This document shows, piece by piece, positions 10,749 to 26,658 of a DNA stretch of 64,000 nucleotides. This DNA is from Pogostemon cablin (Eukaryota > Streptophyta > Magnoliopsida > Lamiales > Lamiaceae): assembly GCA_023678885.1 (NCBI GenBank), contig JAHCLQ010000853.1:1-64000 (forward strand), in the 5' to 3' direction. The position numbers and the translations under genes were made by a program. The notes beneath the pieces were generated by a model that worked only from the letters and a program-made list of their open reading frames with translations, searched no databases and was not told the origin of the DNA. The stretch's first letter is position 1; every line of letters begins with the position of its first letter.

Positions 10749-13700
10749 GGAAATGAGCATCATAATGAAGGAAATGTTCATTAAGATGACGGAAATGAGC
10801 ATCTTGATTAAGGAAATATGCATCATGATTTAGGAAATGAGCATCATGATGAAAGAAATATGCATCATGATTAATTAAATAAGCATCAAGATGAAGGAAA
10901 CGATCATTAAAATGATGGAAATGAGCATCATGATGTAGGAAATACGCATCATGATGATGGAAATGAGCTTCATGATGAGGTCATTCTGCATCAAGACGAA
11001 GGAAATATGCATCATAATGTAGGAAATGTGCATCACGATGAAGGAAATATGCATCAGGATGAATGAAATGAGCATTGTGATGTAGGTAATTAGCATCATG
11101 ATGAAGAAAACATGCATCATGACGAAGGAAATGAGCCTCATGAAGAAGGAAATGAACATAATGATGAAAGAAATGAGCATAATGACGTAGGAAATGACCA
11201 ACATGATGAATTAAATATGCATCATGATGAAGGAAATTAGCATCATGATGTAGGAAATGAGCATCATTACATAGGAAATGAGCGTCATGATGCAGGAAAT
11301 GCGCATCATGCTGATGGAAATGTGCATCATGATGAAGGAAATGAGCATTATGATGAAGAATTGCATCATGATAAAGTCATTCAGCATCGAGACGGACATA
11401 TGCATCATGATGTTGGAAGAGCATCATGATGAAAGAAATATGTATCATAATGAAGGAAGTGAGCATCATGATGATGGAAATCTGCATAATGATTAATGAA
11501 ATGAGCATCATGATAAAGGAGAGCATCATGGTACTAAGCATCATGATGAAGGAAATGAGTATCACGATGAAGAAAACGATAATCAAGATGATGGAAATGA
11601 GCAACATCATGAAGAAAAAATATGAATTATGATGTAGGAAAAGAGCATCGTGATGAAGGAATATGCATCATGATGTAGGAAAGAGAGTCACGATTAAGGA
11701 AATATGCATTATAATGAAGGAAATGAGCATCATGATGAAGAAAATATGCATCATGATAAAGGAGAGCATCGTGATGATGGAAATAAGCATCATGATGTAG
11801 GAAATATGTATCATGATGAAGGAAATGAGCATCACAATGAAGGAAACCATTATCAAGATGATTGAAATGAGTATCATGAGAAAATTTGTATAATGATGAA
11901 GGAAATGATCATAATGATGAAGGAAATGAGCATCATGATGATGGAAATAAGAATCATGATATAGGAAATATGCATCATGATGAAGAAAATGAGTATCACG
12001 ATGAAGGAAACGATCATTAAGATGATGGAAATGAGCATCATTATGAAGGAAATGACCAAAATGATAAAGGAAATGATCATCATGATGAAGGAAATGCGCA
12101 TCATGATAAAGGAATTGAGCATCATGATGAAGAAAATATGCATCATGATGAAGAAAATGAGCATCATGATAAAGGAAATATGCATCAAGACTAAGGAAAT
12201 GAGCATCACGATAAAGGAAACGATCATCAAGATGACTGAAATGAGCATCATGATGAAGGAGATGACCATAATGATGTAGGAAATAATCATCATGATGAAG
12301 GAATAGGCATCATGATGAAGGAAATACACATCATGATGAAGGAAATGAGCATCGTGATGACGGGAAAGTGCATCTTGATGAAGAAAATAAGCATCGTGAT
12401 AGTAAATATGCATCCGATGAAGGAAATGAGCATCATAGTGAAGAAAATGAGCATTATGATGAAGAAAGTATGCATCATGATGAAGGAAATATGCATCATT
12501 ATGAAGGAAATGAGCACCATGTTGCAGGAAATAGGCATCATGATGAAGGAAACATGTATCATGATGAAGAAAATATGCATCATGACGATAGATTTATCAA
12601 TCATGATGATGGAAATGAGCATCATGATGAAGAAAACAAGAATCATCATCAAGGAAATGAGCCTCGTGATGTAGGAAATAAGCATCATGACGAAAGAAAT
12701 GTCCATAAAGATGTAGGAAATATGCATCATGATGAAGGAAATTAGCATCATGACGATGGAAATGAGCATCATGATGAAGGAAATACGCATCATGATGAAA
12801 GAAATGACTTTAAAGATGTAGGAAATATGCATCATGATGAAGGAAATTAGCATCATGATGTAGAAAATGAGCATCTTGATAAAGGAAATACGCATCATGA
12901 TAAAGGAAATAAGAATCATGATGAAGGAAATATGCATCATGATAATGGAATAGAGTATCATGATGAAGGAAACGATTAATAAGATGATGGAAATGAGCAT
13001 CGTGATTGAAGAAATATGCATCATGATGTAGAAAATGAGCATCATGATGATTTAAATGAACATCATGATGTAGGAAGTGAATATCATGATGAAGGAAATA
13101 AGCATCATTATGATGGAAATGATTATAATGTTGAAGGAAATATGCATCATAATGAAAGAAATGAGCATAATAATGAAAGAAATATGCATCATGATGAAGG
13201 AAATTAGCATCATGATAATGGAAATGAGCATCATGATTAAAGAAATGACTTTAAAGATGAAGGAAATATGCATCATGATGAAAGAAATTAGCGTCATGAT
13301 GTAGAAAATGAGCATCTTGATAAAGGAAATACGCATCATGATAAAGGAAATAAGAATCATGATGAAGGAAATATGCATCATGATAAAGGAATAGAGTATC
13401 GTGATGAAGGAAACGATTAATAAGATGATGGAAATGAGCATCGTGATTGAAGAAATATGCATCATGATGTAGGAAATGAGCATCATGATGAAGGAAATAT
13501 ACATCATGATCAATGAAATGAGCATCATGATGATTTAAATGAACATTATGATGTAGGAAGTGAATATCATGATGAAGGAAATAAGCATCATTATGATGGA
13601 AATGATTATCATGTTGAAGGAAATATGCATCATAATGAAGGAAATGAGCATAATAATGTAGGAAATAGGCATCGTGATGAAGGAAACATGCGTCATCATG

Positions 13701-15340
13701 AAGGAAATGAGCCTCATGATGAATGAAATATGCATCATGATGAAGGAAATGAGGATCACGATGATGGAAACGAACATCATGATTAAGGAAATATGCATTA
13801 TGATGAAGGAAATGAGCATCATAATGAAGGAAATGTTCATTAAGATGACGGAAATGAGCATCTTAATGAAGGAAATATGCATCATGATTTAGGAAATGAG
13901 CATCATGATGAAATAAATATGCATCATGATTAATTAAATGAGCATCAAGATGAAGGAAACGATCATTAAAATGATGGAAATGAGCATCAAGATGTAGGAA
14001 ATGCGCATCATGATGATGGAAATGAGCCTCATGATGAGGTCATTCAGCATCGAGACGAAGGAAATATGCATCATAATGTAGGAAATGTGCATCACGATGA
14101 AGGAAATATGTGTTATGATGAATGAAATGAGCATTGTGATGTAGGAAATTAGCATCATGATGATGGAAACATGCATCATGACGAAGGAAATGAGCCTCAT
14201 GATGAAGGAAATGAGCATAATGACGTAAGAAATGACCAACATGATGAATTAAATATGTGTCATGATGAAGGAAATTGTCATCATGATGTAGGAAATGAGC
14301 ATCATGTCATAGGAAATGAGCGTCATGATGCAGAAAATTCACATCATGTTGATGGAAATGTGCATCATGATGAAGGAAATGAGCATTATGATGAAGAATT
14401 GCATCATGATAAAGTCATTCAGCATCGAGACGAAGGACATATGAATCATGATGTTGGAAGAGCATCATGATGAAAGAAATATGTATCATAATGAAGGAAG
14501 TGAGCATCATGATGAAGGAAATGAGCAACATCATGAAGAAAATATGAATTATGATGTAGGAAAAGAGCATCGTGATGAAGGAATATGCATCATGATGTAG
14601 GAAAGAGAGTCATGATTAAGGAAATATACATTATAATGAAGGAAATGAGCGTCATGATGAAGAAAATATGCATCACGATAAAGGAAAACAAGCATCATGA
14701 TAAAGGAGAGCATCGTGATGATGGAAATAAGCATCATGATGTTGGAAATATGCATCATGATGAAGGAAATGAGCATCACAATGAAGGAAACCATTATCAA
14801 GATGATTGAAATGAGCATCATGAGAAAATTTGTATAATGATGAAGGAAATGATCACAATGATGAAGGAAATGAGCATCATGATAAAGAAAACGATCATCA
14901 AGATGACCGAAATGAGCATCATGATGAAGGAGATGACCATAATAATGTAGGAAATAATCATCATGATGAAGGAATAGGCATCATGATGAAGGAAATACAC
15001 ATCATGACGAAGGAAATGAGCATCGTGATGAAGGGAAAGTGCATCATGATGAAGAAAATATGCATCGTGATAGTAAATATGCATCAAGATGAAGTAAATA
15101 TGCATCCGATGAAGGAAATGAGCATCATAGTGAAGAAAATGAGCATCATGATGAAGAAAGTATACATCAGGATGAAGGAAATATGCATCATTATGAAGGA
15201 AATGAGCACCATGTTGCAGTAAATAGGCATCATGATGAAGGAAACATGTATCATGACGAAGAAAATATGCATCATGACGATAGATTTATCCATCATGATG
15301 ATGAATTCAAATGAGCATCATGCTGAAGAAAACAAGAATC

Positions 15341-17403
15341 ATCATCAAGGAAATGAGCCTCGTGATGTAGGAAATAAGCATCATGATGAAGGAAATATGC
15401 ATCATGATGAAAGAAATGTCCATAAAGATGTAGGAAATATGCATCATGATGAAGGAAATTAGCATCATGATAATGGAAATGAGCAGCATGATGAAGGAAA
15501 TACACATCATGATGAAAGAAATGACTTTAAAGATGTAGGAAATATGCATCATGATTAAGGAAATTAGCATCAAGATGTAGAAAATGAGCATCTTGATAAA
15601 GGAAATAAGAATCATGATGAAGGAAATATGCATCATGATAAGGGAATAGAGTATCGTGATGAAGGAAACGATTAATAAGATGATTGAAATGAGCATCGTG
15701 ATTGAAGAAATATGCATCATGATGTTGGAAATGAGCATCATGATGAAGGAAATATACATCATGATCAATGAAATGAGCATCATAATGATTTAAATGAACA
15801 TCATGATGTAGGAAGTGAATATCATGATGAAGGAAATAAGCATCATTATGATGGAAATGATTATCATGTTGAAGGAAATATGCATCATAATGAAGGAAAT
15901 GAGCATAATAATGTAGGAAATAGGCATCGTGATGAAGGAAACTTGCGTCATGATGAAGGAAATGAGCCTCATGATGAATGAATATATGCTTCATGATGAA
16001 GAAAATGAGCATCACGATGATGGAAATGAACATCATGATTAAGGAAATATGCAATATGATGAAGGAAATGAGCATCCTAATGAAGGAAATGTTCATTAAG
16101 ATGACTTAAATGAGCATCTTGATGAAGGAAATATGCATCATGATTTAGGGAATGAGCATCATGATCGAAGAAATATGCATCATGATTAATTAAATGAGCA
16201 TCAAGATGAAGGAAACGATCATTAAAATGATGGAAATGAGCATCATGATGTAGGAAATACGCATCATGATGATGGAAATGAGCCTCATGATGAGGTCATT
16301 CAGCATCGAGACGAAGAAAATATGCATCATAATGTAGGAAATGTGCATCACGATGATGAAAATATGTGTCATGATGAATGAAATGGGCATTGTGATGTAG
16401 GAAATTAGCATCATGATGAAGGAAACATGCATCATGAAGAAGGAAATGAGCCTCATGATGAAGGAAATGAGCATAATGATGAAGGAAATGAGCATAATGA
16501 CGTAGGAAATGACCAACATGATGAATTAAATATGCATCATGATGAAGGAAATTAACATCATGATGTAGGAAATGAGCATCATTACATAGGAAATGAGCGT
16601 CATGATGCAGAAAATGCGCATCATGCTGATGGAAATGTGCATCATAATGAAGGAAATGAGCATTATCATGAAGAATTGCATCATGATAAAGTCATTCAGC
16701 ATCGAGACGAAGGACATATGTATCTTGATGTTGGAAGAGCATCATGATGAAAGAAATATGTATCATAATGAAGGAAGTGAGCATCATGATGAAGGAAATC
16801 TGCATAATGATTAATGAAATGAGCATCATGATAAAGGAGAACATCATGATGATGGTACTAAGCATCATGATGAAGGAAATGAGTATCACGATGAAGAAAA
16901 CGATAATCAAGATGATGGAAATGTGCAACATCATGAAGAAAATATGAATTACGATGTAGGAAAAGAGCATCATGATGAGAGAATATGCATCATGATGTAG
17001 GAAATGAGCATCTTGATGAAGGAAATACGCATCATGATAAAGGAAATAAGAATCATGATGAAGGAAATATGCATCATGATAAAGGAATAGAGTATCATGA
17101 TGAAGGAAACGATTAATAAGATGATGGAAATGAGCATCGTGATTGAAGAAATATGCATCATGATGTAGGAAATGAGCATCATGATGAAGGAAATATACAT
17201 CGTGATCAATGAAATGAGCATCATGACGATTTAAATGAAAATCATGATGTAGGAAGTGAGCATCATGATGAAGGAAATCTGCATAATGATTAATGAAATG
17301 AGCATCATGATAAAGGAGAGCATCATGATGATGGTACTAAGCATCATGATGAAGCAAATGAGTATCTCGATGAAGAAAACGATAATCAAGATGATGGGAA
17401 TGA
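15341..17403 (+). repeat. 2.06-kb satellite block, left copy of a duplication
   Basis: This stretch recurs at 32589-34651 at a constant offset of 17,248 bp. Variant units match in the same order at many checkpoints (for example 15790/33038, 16190/33438, 16526/33774, 16970/34218, 17231/34479). The two copies bracket the 4,604-bp HOR block. Confidence 0.85.
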
Positions 17404-17450
17404 GCATCATGATGATAGATATAAGAATCATGATATAGGAAATTTGCATC

Positions 17451-20400
17451 ATGATGAAGAAAATGAGTATCACGATGAAGGAAACGATCATTAAGATGAT
17501 GGAAATGAGCATCATTATGAAGGAAATGCCAAAAATGATAAAGGAAATGATCATCATGATGAAGGAAATGCGCATCATGATAAAGGAATTGAGCATCATG
17601 TTGAAGGAAATATGCATCATGATGAAGGAAATGAGCATCATGATAAAGGAAATATGCATCAAGACTAAGGAAATGAGCATCATGATAAAGGAAACGATCA
17701 TCAAGACGACTGAAATGAGCATCATGATGAAGGAGATGACCAAAATGATGTAGGAAATAATCATCATGATGAAGGAATAGGCATCATGATGAAGGAAATA
17801 CACGTCATGACGAAGGGAATGAGGATCGTGATGAAGGGAAAGTGCATCATGATGAAGAAAATATGCATCGTGATAGTAAATATGCATCCGATGAAGGAAA
17901 TGAGCATCATAGTGAAGAAAATGAGCATCATAATGAAGAAAGTATGCATCATGATGAAGGAAATATACATCAATATGAAGGAAATTAGCACCATGTTGCA
18001 GGAAATAGGCATCATGATGAAGGAAACATGTATCATGACGAAGAAAATATGCATCATGACGATAGATTTATCCATCATGATGATGGAAATGAGCATCATG
18101 ATGAAGAAAACAAGAATCATCATCAAGGAAATGAGCCTCGTGATGTAGGAAATAAGCATTATGATGAAGGAAATATGGATCATGACGAAAGAAATGTCCA
18201 TAAAGATGTAGGAAATATGCATCATGATGAAGGAAATGAGAATCATGATAATGGAAATGAGCATCATGATGAAGGAAATACGCATAATGATGAAAGAAAT
18301 GACTTTAAAGATGTAGGAAATATGCATCATGATGAAGGAAATTAGCATCATGATGTAGAAAATAAGCATCTTGATAAAGGAAATACGCATCATGATAAAG
18401 GAAATAAGAATCATGATGTAGGAAATGAGCATCATGATGAAGGAAATATACATCATGATCAATGAAATGAGCATCATGATGATTTAAATGAATATCATGA
18501 TGTGGGAAGTGAATATCATGATGAAGGAAATAAGAATCATTATGATGGAAATGATTAAATGAGCATTATAATGTAGGAAATAGGCATCGTGATGAAGGAA
18601 ACATGCGTCATGATGAAGGATATGAGCCTCATGATGAATGAAATATGCATCATGATGAAGGAAATGAGCATCACGATGATGGAAATGAACATCATGATTA
18701 AGGAAATATGAATTATGATGAAGGAAATGAGCATCATAATGAAGGAAATGTTCATTAAGATGACGGAAATGAGCATCTTGATGAAGGAAATATGCATCAT
18801 GATTTAGGAAATGAGCATCATGATGAAAGAAATATGCATCATGATTAATTAAATAAGCATCAAGATGAAGGAAACGATCATTAAAATGATGGAAATGAGC
18901 ATCATGATGTAGGAAATACGCATCATGATGATGGAAATGAGCTTCATGATGAGGTCATTCAGCATCAAGACGAAGGAAATATGCATCATAATGTAGGAAA
19001 TGTGCATCACGATGAAGGAAATATGCGTCATGATGAATGAAATGAGCATTGTGATGTAGGAAATTAGCATCATGATGAAGAAAACATGTATCATGACGAA
19101 GGAAATGAGCCTCATGAAGAAGGAAATGAGCATAATGATGAAAGAAATGAGCATAATGACGTAGGAAATGACCAACATGATGAATTAAATAGGCATCATG
19201 ATGAAGGAAATTAGCATCATGATGTAGGAAATGAGCATCATTACATAGGAAATGAGCGTCATGATGCAGGAAATGCGCATCATGCTGATGGAAATGTGCA
19301 TCATGATGAAGGAAATGAGCATTATGATGAAGAATTGCATTATGATAAAGTCATTCAGCATCGAGACTAAGGACATATGCATCATGATGTTGGAAGAGCA
19401 TCATGATGAAAGAAATATGTATCATAATGAAGGAAGTGAGCATCATGATGAAGGAAATCTGCATAATGATTAATGAAATGAGCATCATGATAAAGGAGAG
19501 CATCATGATGATGGTACTAAGCATCATGATGAAGGAAATGAGTATCACGATGAAGAAAACGATAATCAAGATGATGGAAATGAGCAACATCATGAAGAAA
19601 AAATATGAATTATGATGTAGGAAAAGAGCATCGTGATGAAGGAATATGCATCATGATGTAGGAAAGAGAGTCACGATTAAGGAAATATGCATTATAATGA
19701 AGGAAATGAGCGTCATGATGAAGAAAATATGCATCACGATAAAGGAAAACGAGCATCATGATAAAGGAGAGCATCGTGATGATGGAAATAACATCATGAT
19801 GTAGGAAATATGTATCATGATGAAGGAAATGAGCATCCCAATGAAGGAAACCATTATAAAGATGATTGAAATGAGCATCATGCGAAAATTTGTATAATGA
19901 TGAAGGAAATGATCATAATGATGAAGCAAAATGAGCATCATGATGATGGAAATAAGAATCATGATATAGGAAATTTGCATCATGATGAAGAAAATGAGTA
20001 TCACGATGAAGGAAACGATCATTAAGATGATGGAAATGAGCATCATTATGAAGGAAATGACCAAAATGATAAAGGAAATGATCATCACGATGAAGGAAAT
20101 GCGCATCATGATAAAGGAATTGAGCATCATGATGAAAGAAATATGCATCATGACGAAAGAAATGTCCATAAAGATGTAGGAAATATGCATCATGATGAAG
20201 GAAATGAGCATCATGATAATGGAAATGAGCATAATGATGAAGGAAATACGCATAATGATGAAAGAAATGACTTTAAAGATGTAGGAAATATGCATCATGA
20301 TGAAGGAAATTAGCATCATGATGTAGAAAATAAGCATCTTGATAAAGGAAATACGCATCATTATAAAGGAAATAAGAATCATGATGAAGGAAATATGCAT

Positions 20401-22054
20401 CATGATAAAGGAATAGATTATCATGATGAAGGAAACGATTAATAAGATGATGGAAATGAGCATCGTGATTGAAGAAATATGCATCATGATGTAGGAAATG
20501 AGCATCATGATGAAGGAAATATACATCATGATCAATGAAATGAGCATCATGATGATTTAAATGAATATCATGATGTGGGAAGTGAATATCATGATGAAGG
20601 AAATAAGCATCATTATGATGGAAATGATTAAATGAGCATTATAATGTAGGAAATAGGCATCGTGATGAAGGAAACATGCGTCATGATGAAGGAAATGAGC
20701 CTCATGATGAATGAAATATGCATCATGATGAAGGAAATGAGCATCACGATGATGGAAATGAACATCATGATTAAGGAAATATGCATTATGATGAAGGAAA
20801 TGAGCATCATAATGAAGGAAATGTTCATTAAGATGACGGAAATGAGCATCTTGATGAAGGAAATATGCATCATGATTTAGGAAATGAGCATCATGATGAA
20901 AGAAATATGCATCATGATTAATTAAATAAGCATCAAGATGAAGGAAACGATCATTAAAATGATGGAAATGGGCATCATGATGTAGGAAATACGCATCATG
21001 ATGATGGAAATGAGCTTCATGATGAGGTCATTCAGCATCAAGACGAAGGAAATATGCATCATAATGTAGGAAATGTGCATCACGATGAAGGAAATATGCG
21101 TCATGATGAATGAAATGAGCATTGTGATGTAGGAAATTAGCATCATGATGAAGGAAACATGCATCATGACGAAGGAAATGAGCCTCATGAAGAAGGAAAT
21201 GAGCATAATGATGAAAGAAATGAGCATAATGACGTAAGAAATGACCAACATGATGAATTAAATATGCATTATGATGAAGGAAATTAGCATCATGATGTAG
21301 GAAATGAGCATCATTACATAGGAAATGAGCATCTTGATGCAGGAAATGCGCATCATGCTGATGGAAATGTGCATCATGATGAAGGAAATGAGCATTATGA
21401 TGAAGAATTGCATCATGATATAGTCATTCAGCATCGAGACGAAGGACATATGCATCATGATGTTGGAAGAGCATCATGATGAAAGAAATATGTATCATAA
21501 TGAAGGAAGTGAGCATCATGATGAAGGAAATCTGCATAATGATTAATGAAATGAGCATCATGATAAAGGAGAGCATCATGATGATGGTACTAAGCATCAT
21601 GATGAAGGAAATGAGTATCACGATGAAGAAAACGATAATCAAGATGATGGAAATGAGCAACATCATGTAGAAAAAATATGAATTATGATGTAGGAAAAGA
21701 GCATCGCGATGAAGGAATATGCATCATGATGTAGGAAAGAGAGTCACGATTAAGGAAATATGCATTATAATGAAGGAAATGAGCGTCATGATGAAGAAAA
21801 TATGCATCACGATAAAGGAAAACGAGCATCATGATAAAGGAGAGCATCGTGATGATGGAAATAAGCATCATGATTTAGGAAATATGCATCATGATGAAGG
21901 AAATGAGCATCACAATGAAGGAAACCATTATAAAGATGATTGAAATGAGCATCATGAGAAAATTTTTATAATGATGAAGGAAATGATCATAATGATGAAG
22001 GAAATGAGCATCATGATGATGGAAATAAGAATCATGATATATGAAATTTGCATC
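17451..22054 (+). repeat. HOR copy 1 (4,604 bp)
   Basis: First copy of a 4,604-bp higher-order repeat made of variant 21-bp units in fixed order. It is the most diverged of the copies, with several unit-level substitutions relative to copies 2 and 3. Internally the HOR has two related sub-blocks of about 2,073 and 2,531 bp that each contain the GTCATTCAGCATCGAGAC marker pair. The start is an arbitrary phase. Confidence 0.88.
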
Positions 22055-25000
22055 ATGATGAAGAAAATGAGTATCACGATGAAGGAAACGATCATTAAGA
22101 TGATGGAAATGAGCATCATTATGAAGGAAATGACCAAAATGATAAAGGAAATGATCATCATGATGAAGGAAATGCGCATCATGATAAAGGAATTGAGCAT
22201 CATGATGAAGGAAATATGCATCATGATGAAGGAAATGAGCATCATGATAAAGGAAATATGCATCAAGACTAAGGAAATGAGCATCATGATAAAGGAAACG
22301 ATAATCAAGACGACTGAAATGAGCATCATGATGAAGGAGATGACCATAATGATGTAGGAAATAATCATCATGATGAAGGAATAGGCATCATGATGAAGGA
22401 AATACACATCATGACGAAGGAAATGAGCATCGTGATGAAAGGAAAGTGCATCATGATGAAGAAAATATGCATCGTGATAGTAAATATGCATCCGATGAAG
22501 GAAATGAGCATCATAGTGAAGAAAATGAGCATCATAATGAAGAAAGTATGCATCATGATGAAGGAAATATGCATCAATATGAAGGAAATGAGCACCATGT
22601 TGCAGGAAATAGGCATCATGATGAAGGAAACATGTATCATGACGAAGAAAATATGCATCATGACGATAGATTTATCCATCATGATGATGGAAATGAGCAT
22701 CATGATGAAGAAAACAAGAATCATCATCAAGGAAATGAGCCTCGTGATGTAGGAAATAAGCATTATGATGAAGGAAATATGGATCATGACGAAAGAAATG
22801 TCCATAAAGATGTAGGAAATATGCATCATGATGAAGGAAATGAGCATCATGATAATGGAAATGAGCATCATGATGAAGGAAATACGCATAATGATGAAAG
22901 AAATGACTTTAAAGATGTAGGAAATATGCATCATGATGAAGGAAATTAGCATCATGATGTAGAAAATAAGCATCTTGATAAAGGAAATACGCATCATGAT
23001 AAAGGAAATAAGAATCATGATGTAGGAAATGAGCATCATGATGAAGGAAATATACATCATGATCAATGAAATGAGCATCATGATGATTTAAATGAATATC
23101 ATGATGTGGGAAGTGAATATCATGATGAAGGAAATAAGCATCATTATGATGGAAATGATTAAATGAGCATTATAATGTAGGAAATAGGCATCGTGATGAA
23201 GGAAACATGCGTCATGATGAAGGATATGAGCCTCATGATGAATGAAATATGCATCATGATGAAGGAAATGAGCATCACGATGATGGAAATGAACATCATG
23301 ATTAAGGAAATATGAATTATGATGAAGGAAATGAGCATCATAATGAAGGAAATGTTCATTAAGATGACGGAAATGAGCATCTTGATGAAGGAAATATGCA
23401 TCATGATTTAGGAAATGAGCATCATGATGAAAGAAATATGCATCATGATTAATTAAATAAGCATCAAGATGAAGGAAACGATCATTAAAATGATGGAAAT
23501 GAGCATCATGATGTAGGAAATACGCATCATGATGATGGAAATGAGCTTCATGATGAGGTCATTCAGCATCAAGACGAAGGAAATATGCATCATAATGTAG
23601 GAAATGTGCATCACGATGAAGGAAATATGCGTCATGATGAATGAAATGAGCATTGTGATGTAGGAAATTAGCATCATGATGAAGAAAACATGTATCATGA
23701 CGAAGGAAATGAGCCTCATGAAGAAGGAAATGAGCATAATGATGAAAGAAATGAGCATAATGACGTAGGAAATGACCAACATGATGAATTAAATAGGCAT
23801 CATGATGAAGGAAATTAGCATCATGATGTAGGAAATGAGCATCATTACATAGGAAATGAGCGTCATGATGCAGGAAATGCGCATCATGCTGATGGAAATG
23901 TGCATCATGATGAAGGAAATGAGCATTATGATGAAGAATTGCATTATGATAAAGTCATTCAGCATCGAGACGAAGGACATATGCATCATGATGTTGGAAG
24001 AGCATTATGATGAAAGAAATATGTATCATAATGAAGGAAGTGAGCATCATGATGAAGGAAATCTGCATAATGATTAATGAAATGAGCATCATGATAAAGG
24101 AGAGCATCATGATGATGGTACTAAGCATCATGATGAAGGAAATGAGTATCACGATGAAGAAAACGATAATCAAGATGATGCAAATGAGCAACATCATGAA
24201 GAAAAAATATGAATTATGATGTAGGAAAAGAGCATCGTGATGAAGGAATATGCATCATGATGTAGGAAAGAGAGTCACGATTAAGGAAATATGCATTATA
24301 ATGAAGGAAATGAGCGTCATGATGAAGAAAATATGCATCACGATAAAGGAAAACGAGCATCATGATAAAGGAGAGCATCGTGATGATGGAAATAACATCA
24401 TGATGTAGGAAATATGTATCATGATGAAGGAAATGAGCATCCCAATGAAGGAAACCATTATAAAGATGATTGAAATGAGCATCATGCGAAAATTTGTATA
24501 ATGATGAAGGAAATGATCATAATGATGAAGCAAAATGAGCATCATGATGATGGAAATAAGAATCATGATATAGGAAATTTGCATCATGATGAAGAAAATG
24601 AGTATCACGATGAAGGAAACGATCATTAAGATGATGGAAATGAGCATCATTATGAAGGAAATGACCAAAATGATAAAGGAAATGATCATCACGATGAAGG
24701 AAATGCGCATCATGATAAAGGAATTGAGCATCATGATGAAAGAAATATGCATCATGACGAAAGAAATGTCCATAAAGATGTAGGAAATATGCATCATGAT
24801 GAAGGAAATGAGCATCATGATAATGGAAATGAGCATAATGATGAAGGAAATACGCATAATGATGAAAGAAATGACTTTAAAGATGTAGGAAATATGCATC
24901 ATGATGAAGGAAATTAGCATCATGATGTAGAAAATAAGCATCTTGATAAAGGAAATACGCATCATTATAAAGGAAATAAGAATCATGATGAAGGAAATAT

Positions 25001-26658
25001 GCATCATGATAAAGGAATAGATTATCATGATGAAGGAAACGATTAATAAGATGATGGAAATGAGAATCGTGATTGAAGAAATATGCATCATGATGTAGGA
25101 AATGAGCATCATGATGAAGGAAATATACATCATGATCAATGAAATGAGCATCATGATGATTTAAATGAATATCATGATGTGGGAAGTGAATATCATGATG
25201 AAGGAAATAAGCATCATTATGATGGAAATGATTAAATGAGCATTATAATGTAGGAAATAGGCATCGTGATGAAGGAAACATGCGTCATGATGAAGGAAAT
25301 GAGCCTCATGATGAATGAAATATGCATCATGATGAAGGAAATGAGCATCACGATGATGGAAATGAACATCATGATTAAGGAAATATGCATTATGATGAAG
25401 GAAATGAGCATCATAATGAAGGAAATGTTCATTAAGATGACGGAAATGAGCATCTTGATGAAGGAAATATGCATCATGATTTAGGAAATGAGCATCATGA
25501 TGAAAGAAATATGCATCATGATTAATTAAATAAGCATCAAGATGAAGGAAACGATCATTAAAATGATGGAAATGGGCATCATGATGTATGAAATACGCAT
25601 CATGATGATGGAAATGAGCTTCATGATGAGGTCATTCAGCATCAAGACGAAGGAAATATGCATCATAATGTAGGAAATGTGCATCACGATGAAGGAAATA
25701 TGCGTCATGATGAATGAAATGAGCATTGTGATGTAGGAAATTAGCATCATGATGAAGGAAACATGCATCATGACGAAGGAAATGAGCCTCATGAAGAAGG
25801 AAATGAGCATAATGATGAAAGAAATGAGCATAATGACGTAAGAAATGACCAACATGATGAATTAAATATGCATTATGATGAAGGAAATTAGCATCATGAT
25901 GTAGGAAATGAGCATCATTACATAGGAAATGAGCATCATGATGCAGGAAATGCGCATCATGCTGATGGAAATGTGCATCATGATGAAGGAAATGAGCATT
26001 ATGATGAAGAATTGCATCATGATATAGTCATTCAGCATCGAGACGAAGGACATATGCATCATGATGTTGGAAGAGCATCATGATGAAAGAAATATGTATC
26101 ATAATGAAGGAAGTGAGCATCATGATGAAGGAAATCTGCATAATGATTAATGAAATGAGCATCATGACAAAGGAGAGCATCATGATGATGGTACTAAGCA
26201 TCATGATGAAGGAAATGAGTATCACGATGAAGAAAACGATAATCAAGATGATGGAAATGAGCAACATCATGAAGAAAAAATATGAATTATGATGTAGGAA
26301 AAGAGCATCGCGATGAAGGAATATGCATCATGATGTAGGAAAGAGAGTCACGATTAAGGAAATATGCATTATAATGAAGGAAATGAGCGTCATGATGAAG
26401 AAAATATGCATCATGATAAAGGAAAACGAGCATCATGATAAAGGAGAGCATCGTGATGATGGAAATAAGCATCATGATTTAGGAAATATGCATCATGATG
26501 AAGGAAATGAGCATCACAATGAAGGAAACCATTATAAAGATGATTGAAATGAGCATCATGAGAAAATTTTTATAATGATGAAGGAAATGATCATAATGAT
26601 GAAGGAAATGAGCATCATGATGATGGAAATAAGAATCATGATATAGGAAATTTGCATC
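22055..26658 (+). repeat. HOR copy 2 (4,604 bp)
   Basis: Second copy of the higher-order repeat. By eye it is nearly identical to copy 3, with only scattered single-base differences, implying recent amplification or ongoing conversion. The length of 4,604 bp is not a multiple of 21, so some units are shortened. Confidence 0.9.
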
